Assembly: GCA_963976625.1 (NCBI GenBank)
Contig: CAXBLA010000031.1
Location: forward strand, 1-35,974
Length of the DNA: 35,974 nt
Direction of reading: 5' to 3'
Source of the DNA: UBA1924 sp963976625
GTDB lineage: Bacteria > Planctomycetota > Phycisphaerae > Phycisphaerales > UBA1924
Position numbers and translations under genes: made by a program. Positions within the stretch are counted from its first letter, which is position 1; each line of letters begins with the position of its first letter. A model generated the notes under the pieces. That model saw nothing but the letters and a program-made list of their open reading frames with translations. It was not told the DNA's origin and did no database searches. This document shows positions 24,221-33,257 of this stretch, piece by piece.

Positions 24221-24276
24221 ACCCGGATGGCGGAATCCACAGGCCGAGGGTTCGATCCCGGCTCAGCCGCCCCCGG
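24221..24276 (+). pseudogene. tRNA-like remnant (Leu/Ser-type 5' end joined to a T-arm-like end)
   Basis: ACCCGGATGGCGGAAT has the acceptor-TG-GCGGAAT form seen at the 5' end of tRNA-Leu and tRNA-Ser. About 20 bases later comes GAGGGTTCGATCCC, a T-loop-like motif. The anticodon arm is missing and the acceptor ends do not pair well, so it is not a working tRNA. Chance resemblance cannot be excluded. Confidence 0.25.
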
Positions 24277-24392
24277 AACTCCAATATCAAGCCGATATCA
24301 AGGCTTTGATCGGGTTGTTCTGCGGCTTTTTGGGCTCATTGGCCGACACACCATATGATACGCCGCCCGAACTCACCCGAGAGGAACATCAA

Positions 24393-25520
24393 ATGGACAC
24401 GAAGCGAATCATATTGAGCGCATGCGCGGTTGGTCTCTGTGCCGGTGCTGCCATTGCCGGAGGCGAGCCTCAGGATGTTGTCCATATCTATGGGCTCGAC
24501 TTCGCACTCATAGGCGATCCCGGAAACCGTGCCCCGAGACCAGAAGAGGTACGAGGGATAACGACAGATTTTGGATCAGTCGATTACGAGTTTTGGCTCT
24601 CAACAACTGAGCTTTCCGTCGAGCAGTATGTCGAGTTTGTCGAGGCTTATCTTCCGTTTTATGTGAAACGGGTTGGGCGTGTCACTCATACACACTTTGT
24701 CGGGGACACAATGGACGCATCATTCGGAGAGGTCGTCCTTTGGCCTGAGTATTCGCTCGGCGATCCGGTGAACATGGGCTGGGAGTACGCCGCCCGGTAT
24801 GTCAACTGGCTTCATCACGGGAAGGTCATCGAGGAATGGGCCTTCGAGACTGGTGTCTACGACACTTCGACCTTTATACAAGACGATGACGAGGTTTGGC
24901 AGCACCAAGCCTCGCGAAGTCCGGGCGCACGGTTCTTCATGCCAACCTTTGGCGAGTGGAACAAAGCGGGCTATTGGGATCCACACAAGAACAACGGCGA
25001 GGGAGGCTACTGGACTTTTCCCAACAGTTCAGACACTGAGCCTCGCCCTGGCCTGCCCGAGGACGGCGGCGAACGCAACGCGGGAGAGCGAATTGTCTTT
25101 CCGCTCGATGTCGGGTCTTACCCAGAGGAGACAAGCCCTTGGGGCATGCTCGACATGGCGGGGGGGCAGTCTGAGGTTACGGAGACACCAACTCGCCCTG
25201 ATCGGCTTTTTCGTCGAGTAATCGGTGGTTCTTACTATGGTGATGAAGATGTTGGGGATCCGCTGTCACATGATCAGGTTGTCTTTGGTAGCACAACCAG
25301 TGCGTTTCGAGGCACATTTGGTCTGCGTCTTGGTGTTCCAAGCGGTTTCCACCCAGCCGATCTCGACGAAGATGATCGTGTCGATTTCTTCGACATCTCG
25401 CTCTTTGTCCAACGATTTATCTCTGGCGATGAACGCGTCGATTTTCGCCAAGACGGCGTGCTCGATGCGGATGATGTCTGGGTGTTTCTGGGGCTGATGG
25501 GGCTTGAATACAGCAATTGA
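24393..25520 (+). CDS. Secreted SUMF1/FGE-fold protein without cysteines, degenerate dockerin-like tail
   Basis: AGAGG lies eight bases before the ATG. A signal peptide is clear (MDTKRIILSACAVGLCAGAA, ending IAGG). The mature part follows the formylglycine-generating-enzyme fold: FWLSTTELSVEQYVEFVEAY, then WEYAARYVNWLHHGK, FFMPTFGEWNKAGYWDP, and GGSYYGDED before the terminal GLRLGVPSG. The mature chain has no Cys at all and the usual GNVWEW is replaced by GGQSEVTET, so it cannot be a catalytic FGE; such domains also serve as binding modules. The C-terminus has one clear EF-hand-like unit (LDEDDRVDFFDISLFVQRF) and one degenerate one, without the final GCP. The gene is visibly less GC-rich than its neighbours, which may mark a more recent arrival. 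Confidence 0.85.
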   Translation: MDTKRIILSACAVGLCAGAAIAGGEPQDVVHIYGLDFALIGDPGNRAPRPEEVRGITTDFGSVDYEFWLSTTELSVEQYVEFVEAYLPFYVKRVGRVTHTHFVGDTMDASFGEVVLWPEYSLGDPVNMGWEYAARYVNWLHHGKVIEEWAFETGVYDTSTFIQDDDEVWQHQASRSPGARFFMPTFGEWNKAGYWDPHKNNGEGGYWTFPNSSDTEPRPGLPEDGGERNAGERIVFPLDVGSYPEETSPWGMLDMAGGQSEVTETPTRPDRLFRRVIGGSYYGDEDVGDPLSHDQVVFGSTTSAFRGTFGLRLGVPSGFHPADLDEDDRVDFFDISLFVQRFISGDERVDFRQDGVLDADDVWVFLGLMGLEYSN

Positions 25521-25592
25521 AACCCTGCTCTCCCAATACCTTCGCTCGCGCGCTAAACTCTCTACACACCCAGAACACACAGGAGCATCCTC

Positions 25593-26522
25593 ATGAAAAC
25601 CGCTATCAAAATCATCGCCGTCCTTTTGGTCTTACTCATCGCCCTGATCATCGGGGGCGTCGTCATCGGGCTCGGGCAGATCGACAAGATCGCCAAGCGG
25701 GCCGTGGAGTACGGCGGGACCTACGCCATGAGCGTCGACACCACCGTCGAGACCATGGATGTCGCCATCACCAAGGGCACCGTCGAGATGGGCGGGCTCA
25801 ACATCGCCAACCCCGACGGCTTCACCACCGAGCACTTCTTCGCACTCACCAACGCCAACGCGGCCCTCGATCTCACATCGGTCAACTCCGACACCATCGT
25901 CGTCCCGACGATCAAGCTCAGCGGGATCGATGTGATCCTCGACAAGGGCAACAACCCGTCGAACTACAACCAGATCCTCGAAAACCTCTCGCGCTTTGAA
26001 TCCGGCGAAAAAGCACCGGCCGACGAAACCAAGGCCGGCAAGAATGTGGTCATCAAATCGCTGATCCTCGAAGACATCAACATCCGCGTCGCCAACATGC
26101 CCGGCGTGTCGCTGCTCGCCGGCGATGTGGCCGTCAAGATCCCGTCGATCGAGCTCCAGAACATCGGCGAAGCCGAGAGCATGAAGGCCGGCGATATTTT
26201 TAACCTCGTCATCAAGACCGTGCTGGCCGCAGCCGTCGAAGCCGGCGGCGGGATCATCCCGGGCGATGTGCTCGGCGAACTCGGCAACGGGCTCGCGGGG
26301 CTCTCGTCACTGAGCGATATGGGCATCGAAGCGATCAGCGATCTGAACCTCGATAGCGTGCTCGGCGATGTCGCCGGGCAGGTCGGAGAAGCCGCCGACA
26401 AGATCGGCGAAGACGCCCAGAAGGCCGTCGACGGCGCGGTGGATGATCTCGAAGACGCCGTGGACGACGCCAAGGACCAGCTCAAGGGCATCTTCGGCAA
26501 CAAGAAAGAAGACAAGCCGTAA
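25593..26522 (+). CDS. Single-pass membrane protein, AsmA-like
   Basis: AGGAG lies seven bases before the ATG. The 309-residue protein has one N-terminal membrane helix (IIAVLLVLLIALIIGGVVIGL, roughly residues 7-28), then a large external part rich in beta strands (TIKLSGIDVILDKGN, VIKSLILEDINIRVAN). This resembles AsmA-type proteins, which have been linked to outer-membrane lipid transport or assembly. The last 60 residues form an acidic amphipathic helix with repeated Ala/Asp (AVDGAVDDLEDAVDDAKDQL). It is a single-gene unit with its own strong terminator. Exact partners are unknown. Confidence 0.75.
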   Translation: MKTAIKIIAVLLVLLIALIIGGVVIGLGQIDKIAKRAVEYGGTYAMSVDTTVETMDVAITKGTVEMGGLNIANPDGFTTEHFFALTNANAALDLTSVNSDTIVVPTIKLSGIDVILDKGNNPSNYNQILENLSRFESGEKAPADETKAGKNVVIKSLILEDINIRVANMPGVSLLAGDVAVKIPSIELQNIGEAESMKAGDIFNLVIKTVLAAAVEAGGGIIPGDVLGELGNGLAGLSSLSDMGIEAISDLNLDSVLGDVAGQVGEAADKIGEDAQKAVDGAVDDLEDAVDDAKDQLKGIFGNKKEDKP

Positions 26523-26559
26523 GCCGATCCCAAGCACCCAACCCAATCAAACCCTCACC

Positions 26560-26584
26560 AAAGCCCGGCCATGCCGGGCTTTTT
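26560..26584 (+). terminator. Strong rho-independent terminator
   Basis: AAAGCCCGGC (26560-26569) pairs perfectly with GCCGGGCTTT (26573-26582) around a 3-nt loop and continues into a T run, 38 bp after the AsmA-like stop. Confidence 0.9.
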
Positions 26585-26944
26585 CGTGCCCTCTGAGCGT
26601 ATGAATTCACCGCCAGAACCCGTTGAAACTGCAACACTTCGCCCAGAATCTGCGTACCGTACCGTGGATCGGGCGTTGTTCACCGGTCTGCCCGCGTCTT
26701 CTTCGTTGGGTTTGAGCATGAATAATCCATTCACGCACCGGTTATTGATCTATTTCGATGATGTTGAATCGTTGAGTTTCGGTTCTTTGACTTGAGTTTT
26801 CGGACGCAATCAGCCCGCCCAATCCGCGTTGTACGGATCGGAATGCGCTGAGTCAACGAATCACACGCCGAGCCCCAACTCAACCCGTCCTTTTGCCGAT
26901 CTGACGGTACATCTCCCGGCCACACCCGCCACCGAGCACCAAGC
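26585..26944. other. 360-bp gap with no gene recognised
   Basis: The gap is less GC-rich than its flanks around 26600-26800. Short open frames here lack ribosome sites and any recognisable motif. It must hold the promoter of the subtilase gene that follows, but I found no convincing -35/-10 pair and no strong hairpin. Confidence 0.5.
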
Positions 26945-29533
26945 ATGAGCACCCTGCCAAACCGCCGATGCACCATCTGCACCATCCCGATCGCCGCCCT
27001 TGTGTTCGCCCTCGCGGGATCGGTCGTTAGCGCGCAGCCATCGATCAACGCTCGCCCTGCCAAAGTCTCGGCCAGCGCTCAACTGCTCACCCCTGTTGCG
27101 TACCGCTCGATCGCCCAAACCTACGCCTGGCTCGATCGCGACGCGCCGCTGCTCCGCTCGCGGATCACGCCGTCGGTCGTGTTCACCCCGACCCCGGGCG
27201 TGATGGAACGCTCGGGCTATCTCAATGTGCAGATCAAGAACCGCACGCAGATGCTCGCGCAGATGGCCCACGACGATCTGGTCCCAGCGCTCTCCGATGA
27301 AGCCCTCGAAGAGTTCGAGACCGTCGGCGCCAGCACGACTACCCAAAGCGCCCAGCGCGATCTTGATCTCCGCTACGCACAGGCTCAGGCCCGCATGGAC
27401 CAAGCACGCGCCCGGGTCGAGCCGGCGATGCGATCGGCCGACGACGACATCCGCATGCTCTCGATCCGCATCCCCGACGGCGTGAGCGCCGAGGTAGCCG
27501 CGGAACTGCTGATGCAGACCGGCGACTACACCTTCGTGTCGATGGACTGGACCTGCTTCCCCCTCGACACCACCCCCAACGACCCGCAGTTCACCAACCA
27601 GTGGTACCACCGCGCCGATCGGATCGACTCCGTGGGCGCGTGGGACATCACGCAGGGTTCATCGAGTACGATCATCGCGATCTGCGATTCGGGCATCGAC
27701 GAAGATCATCCGGACCTCCAAGCCGCGATTGTTTCGGGCTACAACGCCGCCGACCAGCTGGCGCAGGCCGATGGCGGCGCGGTCAACGACATCAACGGGC
27801 ACGGCTCGCTCGTCGCCGGCTGCGCAGCCGCGATCGGCAATAACGCAACGGGCGTTTCGGGCGTGGGCTGGAACTTCGGGATCATGCCCATCCGTGTGAC
27901 CAATGACTCGGGCGGCAACGCCACCCTCTCGGACATCCTTCGCGGGGCGCGGTGGGCATCGGACAACGGCGCGTACGCGATCAACATCTCCTTCGGCGGC
28001 GCCAGCGACCCGGCCGTGGGCGCCAACGGGACCCACATCCGCAACGAAGGACACCTGCTCGTCTACGCCGCGGGCAATAGCGGGCTCGCCGATCAGGTCA
28101 ACGACTGGCAAGATGTCACCATCGTCGGCGCGTCCACCCCCGGCGACAACTGGGCGACCTGGTCGCACACCGGCATCGGGATCGACTGCATCGCCCCGGG
28201 CGAGAACATCCGATCGACCAACCGCAACGGCACCTACACCACCACCATGGGCACGAGCATGGCCGCACCGATCACCGCGGGCGCACTGGCGCTCGTGCAC
28301 GACGCGAACCCATCGCTCTCCGCCGACGAGGTCGAACTGACACTGCTCAACGCCTGCGACGATTTCCAAGCCCCGGGCCAGGACGACCAGACCGGCTGGG
28401 GACGCATCAATGTCGGGCGCGCGGCCCAAGACGCGGTCGCGGGGCCATCGCTCATTGATCTCCCATTCATCGATCTGTTTTCAACCGACACACTCGCCAA
28501 CCACTGGCGCAACCCGATGGGCAATGTTGACCTCTCAACAGCCGCGACCAACATCCCCACCGGCTCCTTCGCCCTGCACCTCGATAGCACATCCTCGATC
28601 GAGACCATCGCCATGCGCGCCGGCGAGATCCCCAGCGGCGTTGGCGAGATCGTGTTTTTTGTCGAGCACTTCGGGGTCGAATCCTTCGAGAACCTCACGC
28701 TCGAGTACCTCAACGATTCGACCGCATGGGCACCGCTCAAGGTCATCCCATCCGTCGGCACCAACCAGACCGAGTTCACCCGCCACCGTATGGCGATCCC
28801 CAGCGACGGGCTTCACAACGGGTTCAAGATCCGATTCGCAACCGACGGCTCCGACGCCGGCGACAACTGGTACATCGACGACCTCACCATCACCGAGTTC
28901 ATCAATAACACCCTCCCATGGGAGGACAGCTTCGAGGACGGCATCGTGCTCGGGCTCGAATGGGCAACCAGCGATGCAACCGCCACCAGCGACGCGAGCA
29001 ACGAGCCTGACGGCTCGATGAGCGCCCGCCTGACCAACACCCAATCCATGACCAGCGCCGATGTGGATGTCAGCCCTTCGACCTCGGCCCTGTTCTACCG
29101 CTTCTACGCTCAGCACGCTGGCGTCGAGACCGGCGAGTCGTTGCTCGTCGAATACAAGACCGCCGCGGGCGCATGGAGCACACTCGACACCATCGAATCA
29201 ACTGGTAGCGACCAGTCCGAGTTCTCGCTCTACCAGATCCCGTTCCCCTTCAACGCCATCGGCAACACCACCGCCCTGCGCTTCACCGCCCAAGGCAACG
29301 AGACCAACGACACCTGGTACATCGACGGCGTCGCGATCACCAACGACCTGATCGTGGTCGAAACCTGCCCCGCTGATCTCACCGGTGACGGCATCCTCGA
29401 TTTCTTCGATGTCTCCGACTTCCTCGACGCCTTCGGAGCACAGGACCCGATCGCCGACTTCACCGATGACGGCGTCTTCGATTTCTTCGATGTGTCCGAT
29501 TTCCTCGACGCCTTTGGCGACGGCTGCCCATAA
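26945..29533 (+). CDS. Secreted S8 subtilisin-family protease with two sandwich domains and GC-type dockerin-like tail
   Basis: The 862-residue protein has a signal peptide (IPIAALVFALAGSVVSAQ, end near residue 33) and a propeptide-like region to about 225. The peptidase core carries Asp248 in AICDSGIDEDHPDL, His286 in NDINGHGSLVAG and Ser438 in GTSMAAPITAG. After the core come two related domains of about 140 residues each (about 500-645 and 655-800), each with the pattern FxxEHxGVE / LLVEYK and ending DNWYIDD or DTWYIDG. These look like concanavalin/MAM-type binding sandwiches. The tail has two EF-hand-like units, DFFDVSDFLDAFG twice, ending GDGCP. It is a likely extracellular scavenging protease. 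It lies 102 bp upstream of a paralogue on the same strand. Confidence 0.95.
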   Translation: MSTLPNRRCTICTIPIAALVFALAGSVVSAQPSINARPAKVSASAQLLTPVAYRSIAQTYAWLDRDAPLLRSRITPSVVFTPTPGVMERSGYLNVQIKNRTQMLAQMAHDDLVPALSDEALEEFETVGASTTTQSAQRDLDLRYAQAQARMDQARARVEPAMRSADDDIRMLSIRIPDGVSAEVAAELLMQTGDYTFVSMDWTCFPLDTTPNDPQFTNQWYHRADRIDSVGAWDITQGSSSTIIAICDSGIDEDHPDLQAAIVSGYNAADQLAQADGGAVNDINGHGSLVAGCAAAIGNNATGVSGVGWNFGIMPIRVTNDSGGNATLSDILRGARWASDNGAYAINISFGGASDPAVGANGTHIRNEGHLLVYAAGNSGLADQVNDWQDVTIVGASTPGDNWATWSHTGIGIDCIAPGENIRSTNRNGTYTTTMGTSMAAPITAGALALVHDANPSLSADEVELTLLNACDDFQAPGQDDQTGWGRINVGRAAQDAVAGPSLIDLPFIDLFSTDTLANHWRNPMGNVDLSTAATNIPTGSFALHLDSTSSIETIAMRAGEIPSGVGEIVFFVEHFGVESFENLTLEYLNDSTAWAPLKVIPSVGTNQTEFTRHRMAIPSDGLHNGFKIRFATDGSDAGDNWYIDDLTITEFINNTLPWEDSFEDGIVLGLEWATSDATATSDASNEPDGSMSARLTNTQSMTSADVDVSPSTSALFYRFYAQHAGVETGESLLVEYKTAAGAWSTLDTIESTGSDQSEFSLYQIPFPFNAIGNTTALRFTAQGNETNDTWYIDGVAITNDLIVVETCPADLTGDGILDFFDVSDFLDAFGAQDPIADFTDDGVFDFFDVSDFLDAFGDGCP

Positions 29534-29635
29534 ACCGATCGCCCGTCCAATCACATGACCAAACACCAGACCGATCACTTCCCCAGACACCCGCTCATTT
29601 GAAACCCAAATGTTCCTTACCAGAAAGTACCCCGC

Positions 29636-32071
29636 ATGAACCGCAACCAGCGAACACTCTCCGCCGCCCTGAGCCTGTCGATCCTCGTCCTGGCGACCGG
29701 ATCGACGCTCTCGATCGCCAACAGCCAGCAGAACAATCAACTGGGCAATCAGGCCGACCCCAAGCCGTCGGCGACCCAGAACGATCAGCCACGCAGCGTT
29801 GTGCTCTCGCGGGCCGCCGCCCGCTCGCTCGATCTCCAGCCCGGCGATCAAGAACTCTTCGCCAAGCCCGTCACCCCGATGGTCTTCGTCGAAGTTGCCA
29901 ACGAGGGCACCTTCACCGGCCAGCTCATCGTCCACCCCAAGCAATCACAGGGGCTCAGCGCCTCGCGCCGGATCGCGCCGATCGTCAGCAAGAAGAGCAA
30001 GTTCGTCGAGGAGTATGTCGTTGATGTCCCCGCGGGCATGAGCGAAGGCGAGATGGCCGCGCTGCTCATGGCCACCGGCGAGTACGAGTTCGTCGAACCC
30101 AACTGGCTCCGCTACCCCACCGTCACCCCCAACGATTCGCAGTTCAGCTCGAGCTGGCAGCACACACGCCTGCAATCGACATCCGCGTGGGACCTCAACA
30201 CCGGCAGCTCCGAGATCATCGTCGCGGTGTGCGATTCGGGCGTCGACCTCGACCACCCGGACCTGGCCGCCTCGCTCGTCTCCGGCTACAACTCCGCGAC
30301 CGACACCGCCCAGGCCGACGGCGGCGCGGTCAACGATATCAACGGACACGGCACATTCGTCGCTGGGTGCGCCGCCGCCCGAGGCAACAACAACCGTGGC
30401 GTCGTGGGTGTCGGCTGGAACTTCTCGATCATGCCCATCCGCGTCACCAATAACAACGACGGCACCGCCGGCGCGTTCGATATCAGCGAGGGCGCCCGCT
30501 GGGCAGCCGCCAACGGCGCCCATGTCGTCAACGCGAGCTTCACGGGCGGCGCTGAAGCCTCGGCACAGTTCGCCGGACGCAACATCAAGACCAACGGCGG
30601 GCTCCTCTTCTGGGCCGCGGGCAACAGCAACGCCGAGATCGGGCCAAACCGCCCAGACCTCGTCCTCGTCAGCTCCACCACCTCCACAGACCGCAAGTCC
30701 GGCTTTAGCAACTTCGGCCCAGGGGTCGATGTCGCCGCGCCGGGCTCGAGCGTCCGCTCGACCCGCAACGGTGGAAGCTACGGCAACAGCTCGGGTACCA
30801 GCTACGCCAGCCCGATCGCCGCCGGCGTGGGCGCGATGATCTACGCCGTGAACCCCGAGTTCAACGGCGATGATGTCCAGGCGATCCTCTACTCGAGCGT
30901 CGATGACCTGGGCGCATCAGGGCGCGACGACACCTTCGGGCGCGGACGCGTCAACACACGCAAGGCCATCGAGAACGCGATGACCTATATCCGCCCGTCA
31001 GCCATCCCCTTCCAAGAAAACTTCGAATCCAACGAATGGCAGAGCGCCTTCGTCGCAACCTCGGGCTCGATCGAGACCTCCGACCCATCGGGCAACCCCG
31101 GCGATTCGATCGCCCTGCGCCTCAACCAGATGGACATCGCCGAGACCGCCCCGCTCCAGGGCCGAAACCTAGGCGAAATCCTCAACCTCCACTTCGATCT
31201 CAAATCCCAGAGCCTCGAAGCCGGCGACACGCTGCTCGTGCAGTACCTCCCCGACACCGATGCCACCAGCACCACATGGACCACGCTGCACACCATCGGC
31301 GCCCAGGGGCTCGCCCAAACCGAGTTTGTCCCCTTCGACATCCAGCTCCCCACCGAGTTTAAATGGCACGGCGCCAAGATCCGGTTCGTCGCCCTGGGCT
31401 CGGACAGCACGGACACCTGGCTCGTCGATAACTTCTCGATCGACGCGATCCAGGATGCCCCATCCCCATTCAGCGAAAACTTCGAGTCCGAGCTCTTCTC
31501 GACAACCCGCTGGAGAGGCTCCGAGAATGCGAGCATCGCCCTCGGAGACAACAGCTACCACGCCGAGATGCCCAACGGGGCGGTGATCGAGTCCGACAAC
31601 ATCCGGGCCGATCAGCTCGATCCGGGGCTCGTGTTCATCTACCTCGACGCCTGGATCGACGAGAATGTCTCGCCATCCGACGAGCTGCTCGTCGAGGCCT
31701 ACACCATCGGCAACCGCTTCGATGTCGCCGGCACCATCTTGGCCAGTGAGCTCTCGGGCACGCCGACCACGCTCAAGGTCCAAGCACCGTTCACCGTGAT
31801 CGGGATCGACGACATGCGTCTCAAGCTCACCTCCACAACCACGGGGGTGATCAAGGTCGACAATATCTTCGTAGGCAACGAGATCGTGGACCTTGGCTGC
31901 GGCGACGCAGACTTCGCCGAGCCACTGGGCACGCTCGACTTCTTCGATATCTCCGCGTTCCTGAGCCTCTTCGGCGAGCAAAGCCCACAGGCTGATCTCA
32001 ACAACGATGGCAAGCTCGACTTCTTTGATGTCTCAGACTTCCTCGACGCGTACGCGATCGGCTGCCCGTAA
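29636..32071 (+). CDS. Second secreted S8 subtilisin-family protease with GC-type dockerin-like tail
   Basis: The 811-residue protein begins with a signal peptide (LSAALSLSILVLATGSTLS). A prodomain to about residue 170 ends near FVEPNWLRYPTVTPNDSQFS. The catalytic core has Asp200 in AVCDSGVDLDHPDL, His238 in NDINGHGTFVAG and Ser389 in SSGTSYASPIAAG. Two sandwich-like domains follow (about 455-605 and 615-755; FQENFES and FSENFES mark their starts). The end is a dockerin-like pair, DFFDISAFLSLFG and DFFDVSDFLDAYA, closing IGCP. Layout and core (AQADGGAVNDINGHG in both) show it is a paralogue of the preceding gene, so a tandem duplication followed by divergence is likely. The large palindromic terminator at 32139 follows. 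Confidence 0.95.
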   Translation: MNRNQRTLSAALSLSILVLATGSTLSIANSQQNNQLGNQADPKPSATQNDQPRSVVLSRAAARSLDLQPGDQELFAKPVTPMVFVEVANEGTFTGQLIVHPKQSQGLSASRRIAPIVSKKSKFVEEYVVDVPAGMSEGEMAALLMATGEYEFVEPNWLRYPTVTPNDSQFSSSWQHTRLQSTSAWDLNTGSSEIIVAVCDSGVDLDHPDLAASLVSGYNSATDTAQADGGAVNDINGHGTFVAGCAAARGNNNRGVVGVGWNFSIMPIRVTNNNDGTAGAFDISEGARWAAANGAHVVNASFTGGAEASAQFAGRNIKTNGGLLFWAAGNSNAEIGPNRPDLVLVSSTTSTDRKSGFSNFGPGVDVAAPGSSVRSTRNGGSYGNSSGTSYASPIAAGVGAMIYAVNPEFNGDDVQAILYSSVDDLGASGRDDTFGRGRVNTRKAIENAMTYIRPSAIPFQENFESNEWQSAFVATSGSIETSDPSGNPGDSIALRLNQMDIAETAPLQGRNLGEILNLHFDLKSQSLEAGDTLLVQYLPDTDATSTTWTTLHTIGAQGLAQTEFVPFDIQLPTEFKWHGAKIRFVALGSDSTDTWLVDNFSIDAIQDAPSPFSENFESELFSTTRWRGSENASIALGDNSYHAEMPNGAVIESDNIRADQLDPGLVFIYLDAWIDENVSPSDELLVEAYTIGNRFDVAGTILASELSGTPTTLKVQAPFTVIGIDDMRLKLTSTTTGVIKVDNIFVGNEIVDLGCGDADFAEPLGTLDFFDISAFLSLFGEQSPQADLNNDGKLDFFDVSDFLDAYAIGCP

Positions 32072-32138
32072 GCCCGCCCGCACAAGCCCGTCCGTACAGG
32101 GACACTTGTGTAGAGAAAACACAGCCATCTCAACCAAC

Positions 32139-32170
32139 AAAAACCCCCGGCCGATCGGCCGGGGGTTTTT
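32139..32170. terminator. Perfect 32-bp palindromic bidirectional terminator
   Basis: A5-C5-GGCCGA at 32139-32154 is followed by its exact reverse complement, ending G5-T5 at 32170. With A and T runs on both sides it terminates the subtilase on the + strand and the convergent propeller gene on the - strand. Confidence 0.93.
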
Positions 32171-32210
32171 AAATGCATGCGATCCATTCACGCTTGGATC
32201 AGATCCAAGA

Positions 32211-33257
32211 TCAAGGACATCCCTTGCCAAAGGCATCGAGGAAGTCCGAAACATCAAAGAAATCAAACTCGCCGTCCCCCGTAAAGTCCGCGATCGGATC
32301 CTGGGCACCAAAGGCATCCAAGAACTCAGACACATCGAAGAAGTCGAGCTCCCCGTCACCGGTCAGATCCGCCAGGCACAGGGCCGGCCCTTCATCGATC
32401 ACCAGCGTCACCGCGTCCCAGGTCCCCTGCGCCTCGATCGGGCCCAGGTCCGTCGCATCGCCCGTCGCCGGGTCAATCGTGTAGAGATGGCTCGAGATCT
32501 CGATGAACTCATCGGGCGAGAGCTGATCGAAGCCCTGGATCACCGCGTAGAGCGTGCCGTCGCTGGCGAAGTCGAGCCCGGTCTCGAACTGCGGGCTAAA
32601 CCCGATGCCGCCCACGAAGGGCTGCGAGACCACCGAGTTGGTGTCCAGATCAATATGAGCCAACCGGACCCCGCCGCCGCTCGTCAAGGTCAGCCCATAG
32701 AGCTCCCCGGCGGTCAGCGTCGGGTGCCCATCGGGGACCACCGCCAGCGAGGTGATGGTCAAACCAAGGATGTTGTGCACCCCGAGCACCTTGCCCGTGT
32801 CCGCATCAGCCTCGACGATCCGGGCGAACCCGCCAACGGTCGTCGCGGCATACACCACCGAGCCATCGTTGGAGAACGACATCGCCGCGACGCCCGCGTC
32901 CATGTATCCGATCGAGTCGATCAGCGTGTTGCCGCCGTTGACGAGATCAAAGATCCGCAGTGCGTTGGTGGTGTTCTCGAACCCGACGAGCTCGCCGGTG
33001 CCCGGACGCAGGTCCGCGCCCCCGAACCGCAAGTCGTCGGCCGCCCGCGCGATCACCTCGACCTGGCTCGGATCCGACAGATCCACCCGCCCGACATGCG
33101 CCAGCTCGATCCCCGGCGCACCAAAGTACCCCGAGCCCTCGACGATGTACGCGTACGGCCCGTCGCCACCCGAAGCCAGCGTGCCAGCCCCAGCGACCAA
33201 AGCGCCGGCGGCTCTCATCTTCCAAGCCGATCGCTTGTGTGTGTGCGTGCTGTTCAT
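32211..33257 (-). CDS. Secreted beta-propeller-like protein with GC-type dockerin-like tail
   Basis: The 348-residue protein has an N-terminal signal-like segment (about residues 12-30, AAGALVAGAGTLASG). The body shows repeated strand-turn units of a WD/NHL-type propeller: GGADLRPGTGELVGFENTT, SFSNDGSVVYAATTVGG, GLDFASDGTLYAVIQGF. The tail has two EF-hand-like units, DFFDVSEFLDAFG and DFFDVSDFLDAFG, ending GKGCP. No catalytic motif is seen, so a binding or structural surface protein is likely. Its ATG overlaps the stop of the upstream gene by four bases (ATGA), so the two propeller-like proteins are made together and may act as a pair, with only this one carrying the tail. Confidence 0.82.
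   Translation of the reverse strand: MNSTHTHKRSAWKMRAAGALVAGAGTLASGGDGPYAYIVEGSGYFGAPGIELAHVGRVDLSDPSQVEVIARAADDLRFGGADLRPGTGELVGFENTTNALRIFDLVNGGNTLIDSIGYMDAGVAAMSFSNDGSVVYAATTVGGFARIVEADADTGKVLGVHNILGLTITSLAVVPDGHPTLTAGELYGLTLTSGGGVRLAHIDLDTNSVVSQPFVGGIGFSPQFETGLDFASDGTLYAVIQGFDQLSPDEFIEISSHLYTIDPATGDATDLGPIEAQGTWDAVTLVIDEGPALCLADLTGDGELDFFDVSEFLDAFGAQDPIADFTGDGEFDFFDVSDFLDAFGKGCP

Larger units (their letters stand above)
24023..24392. other. 370-bp gap without a protein gene; structured, possible ncRNA or tRNA debris
   Basis: No credible coding frame is present. The gap holds a - strand terminator-like hairpin (24088-24115), a small hairpin GAGAA-N8-TTCTC around 24170-24190, a tRNA-like stretch (24221-24276), and a bulged hairpin CCGATATCAA/TTGATCGG (24292-24313) followed at 24324-24332 by GCGGCTTTTT. 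The promoter of the SUMF1-like gene should also lie here, but I could not place it. Confidence 0.5.

Noticed and set aside
24023..24392. SRP RNA, tmRNA, RNase P RNA or 6S RNA
   Set aside because: I looked for the conserved cores of SRP RNA, tmRNA and RNase P RNA and for end pairing of 6S RNA on the more likely strands and found none.
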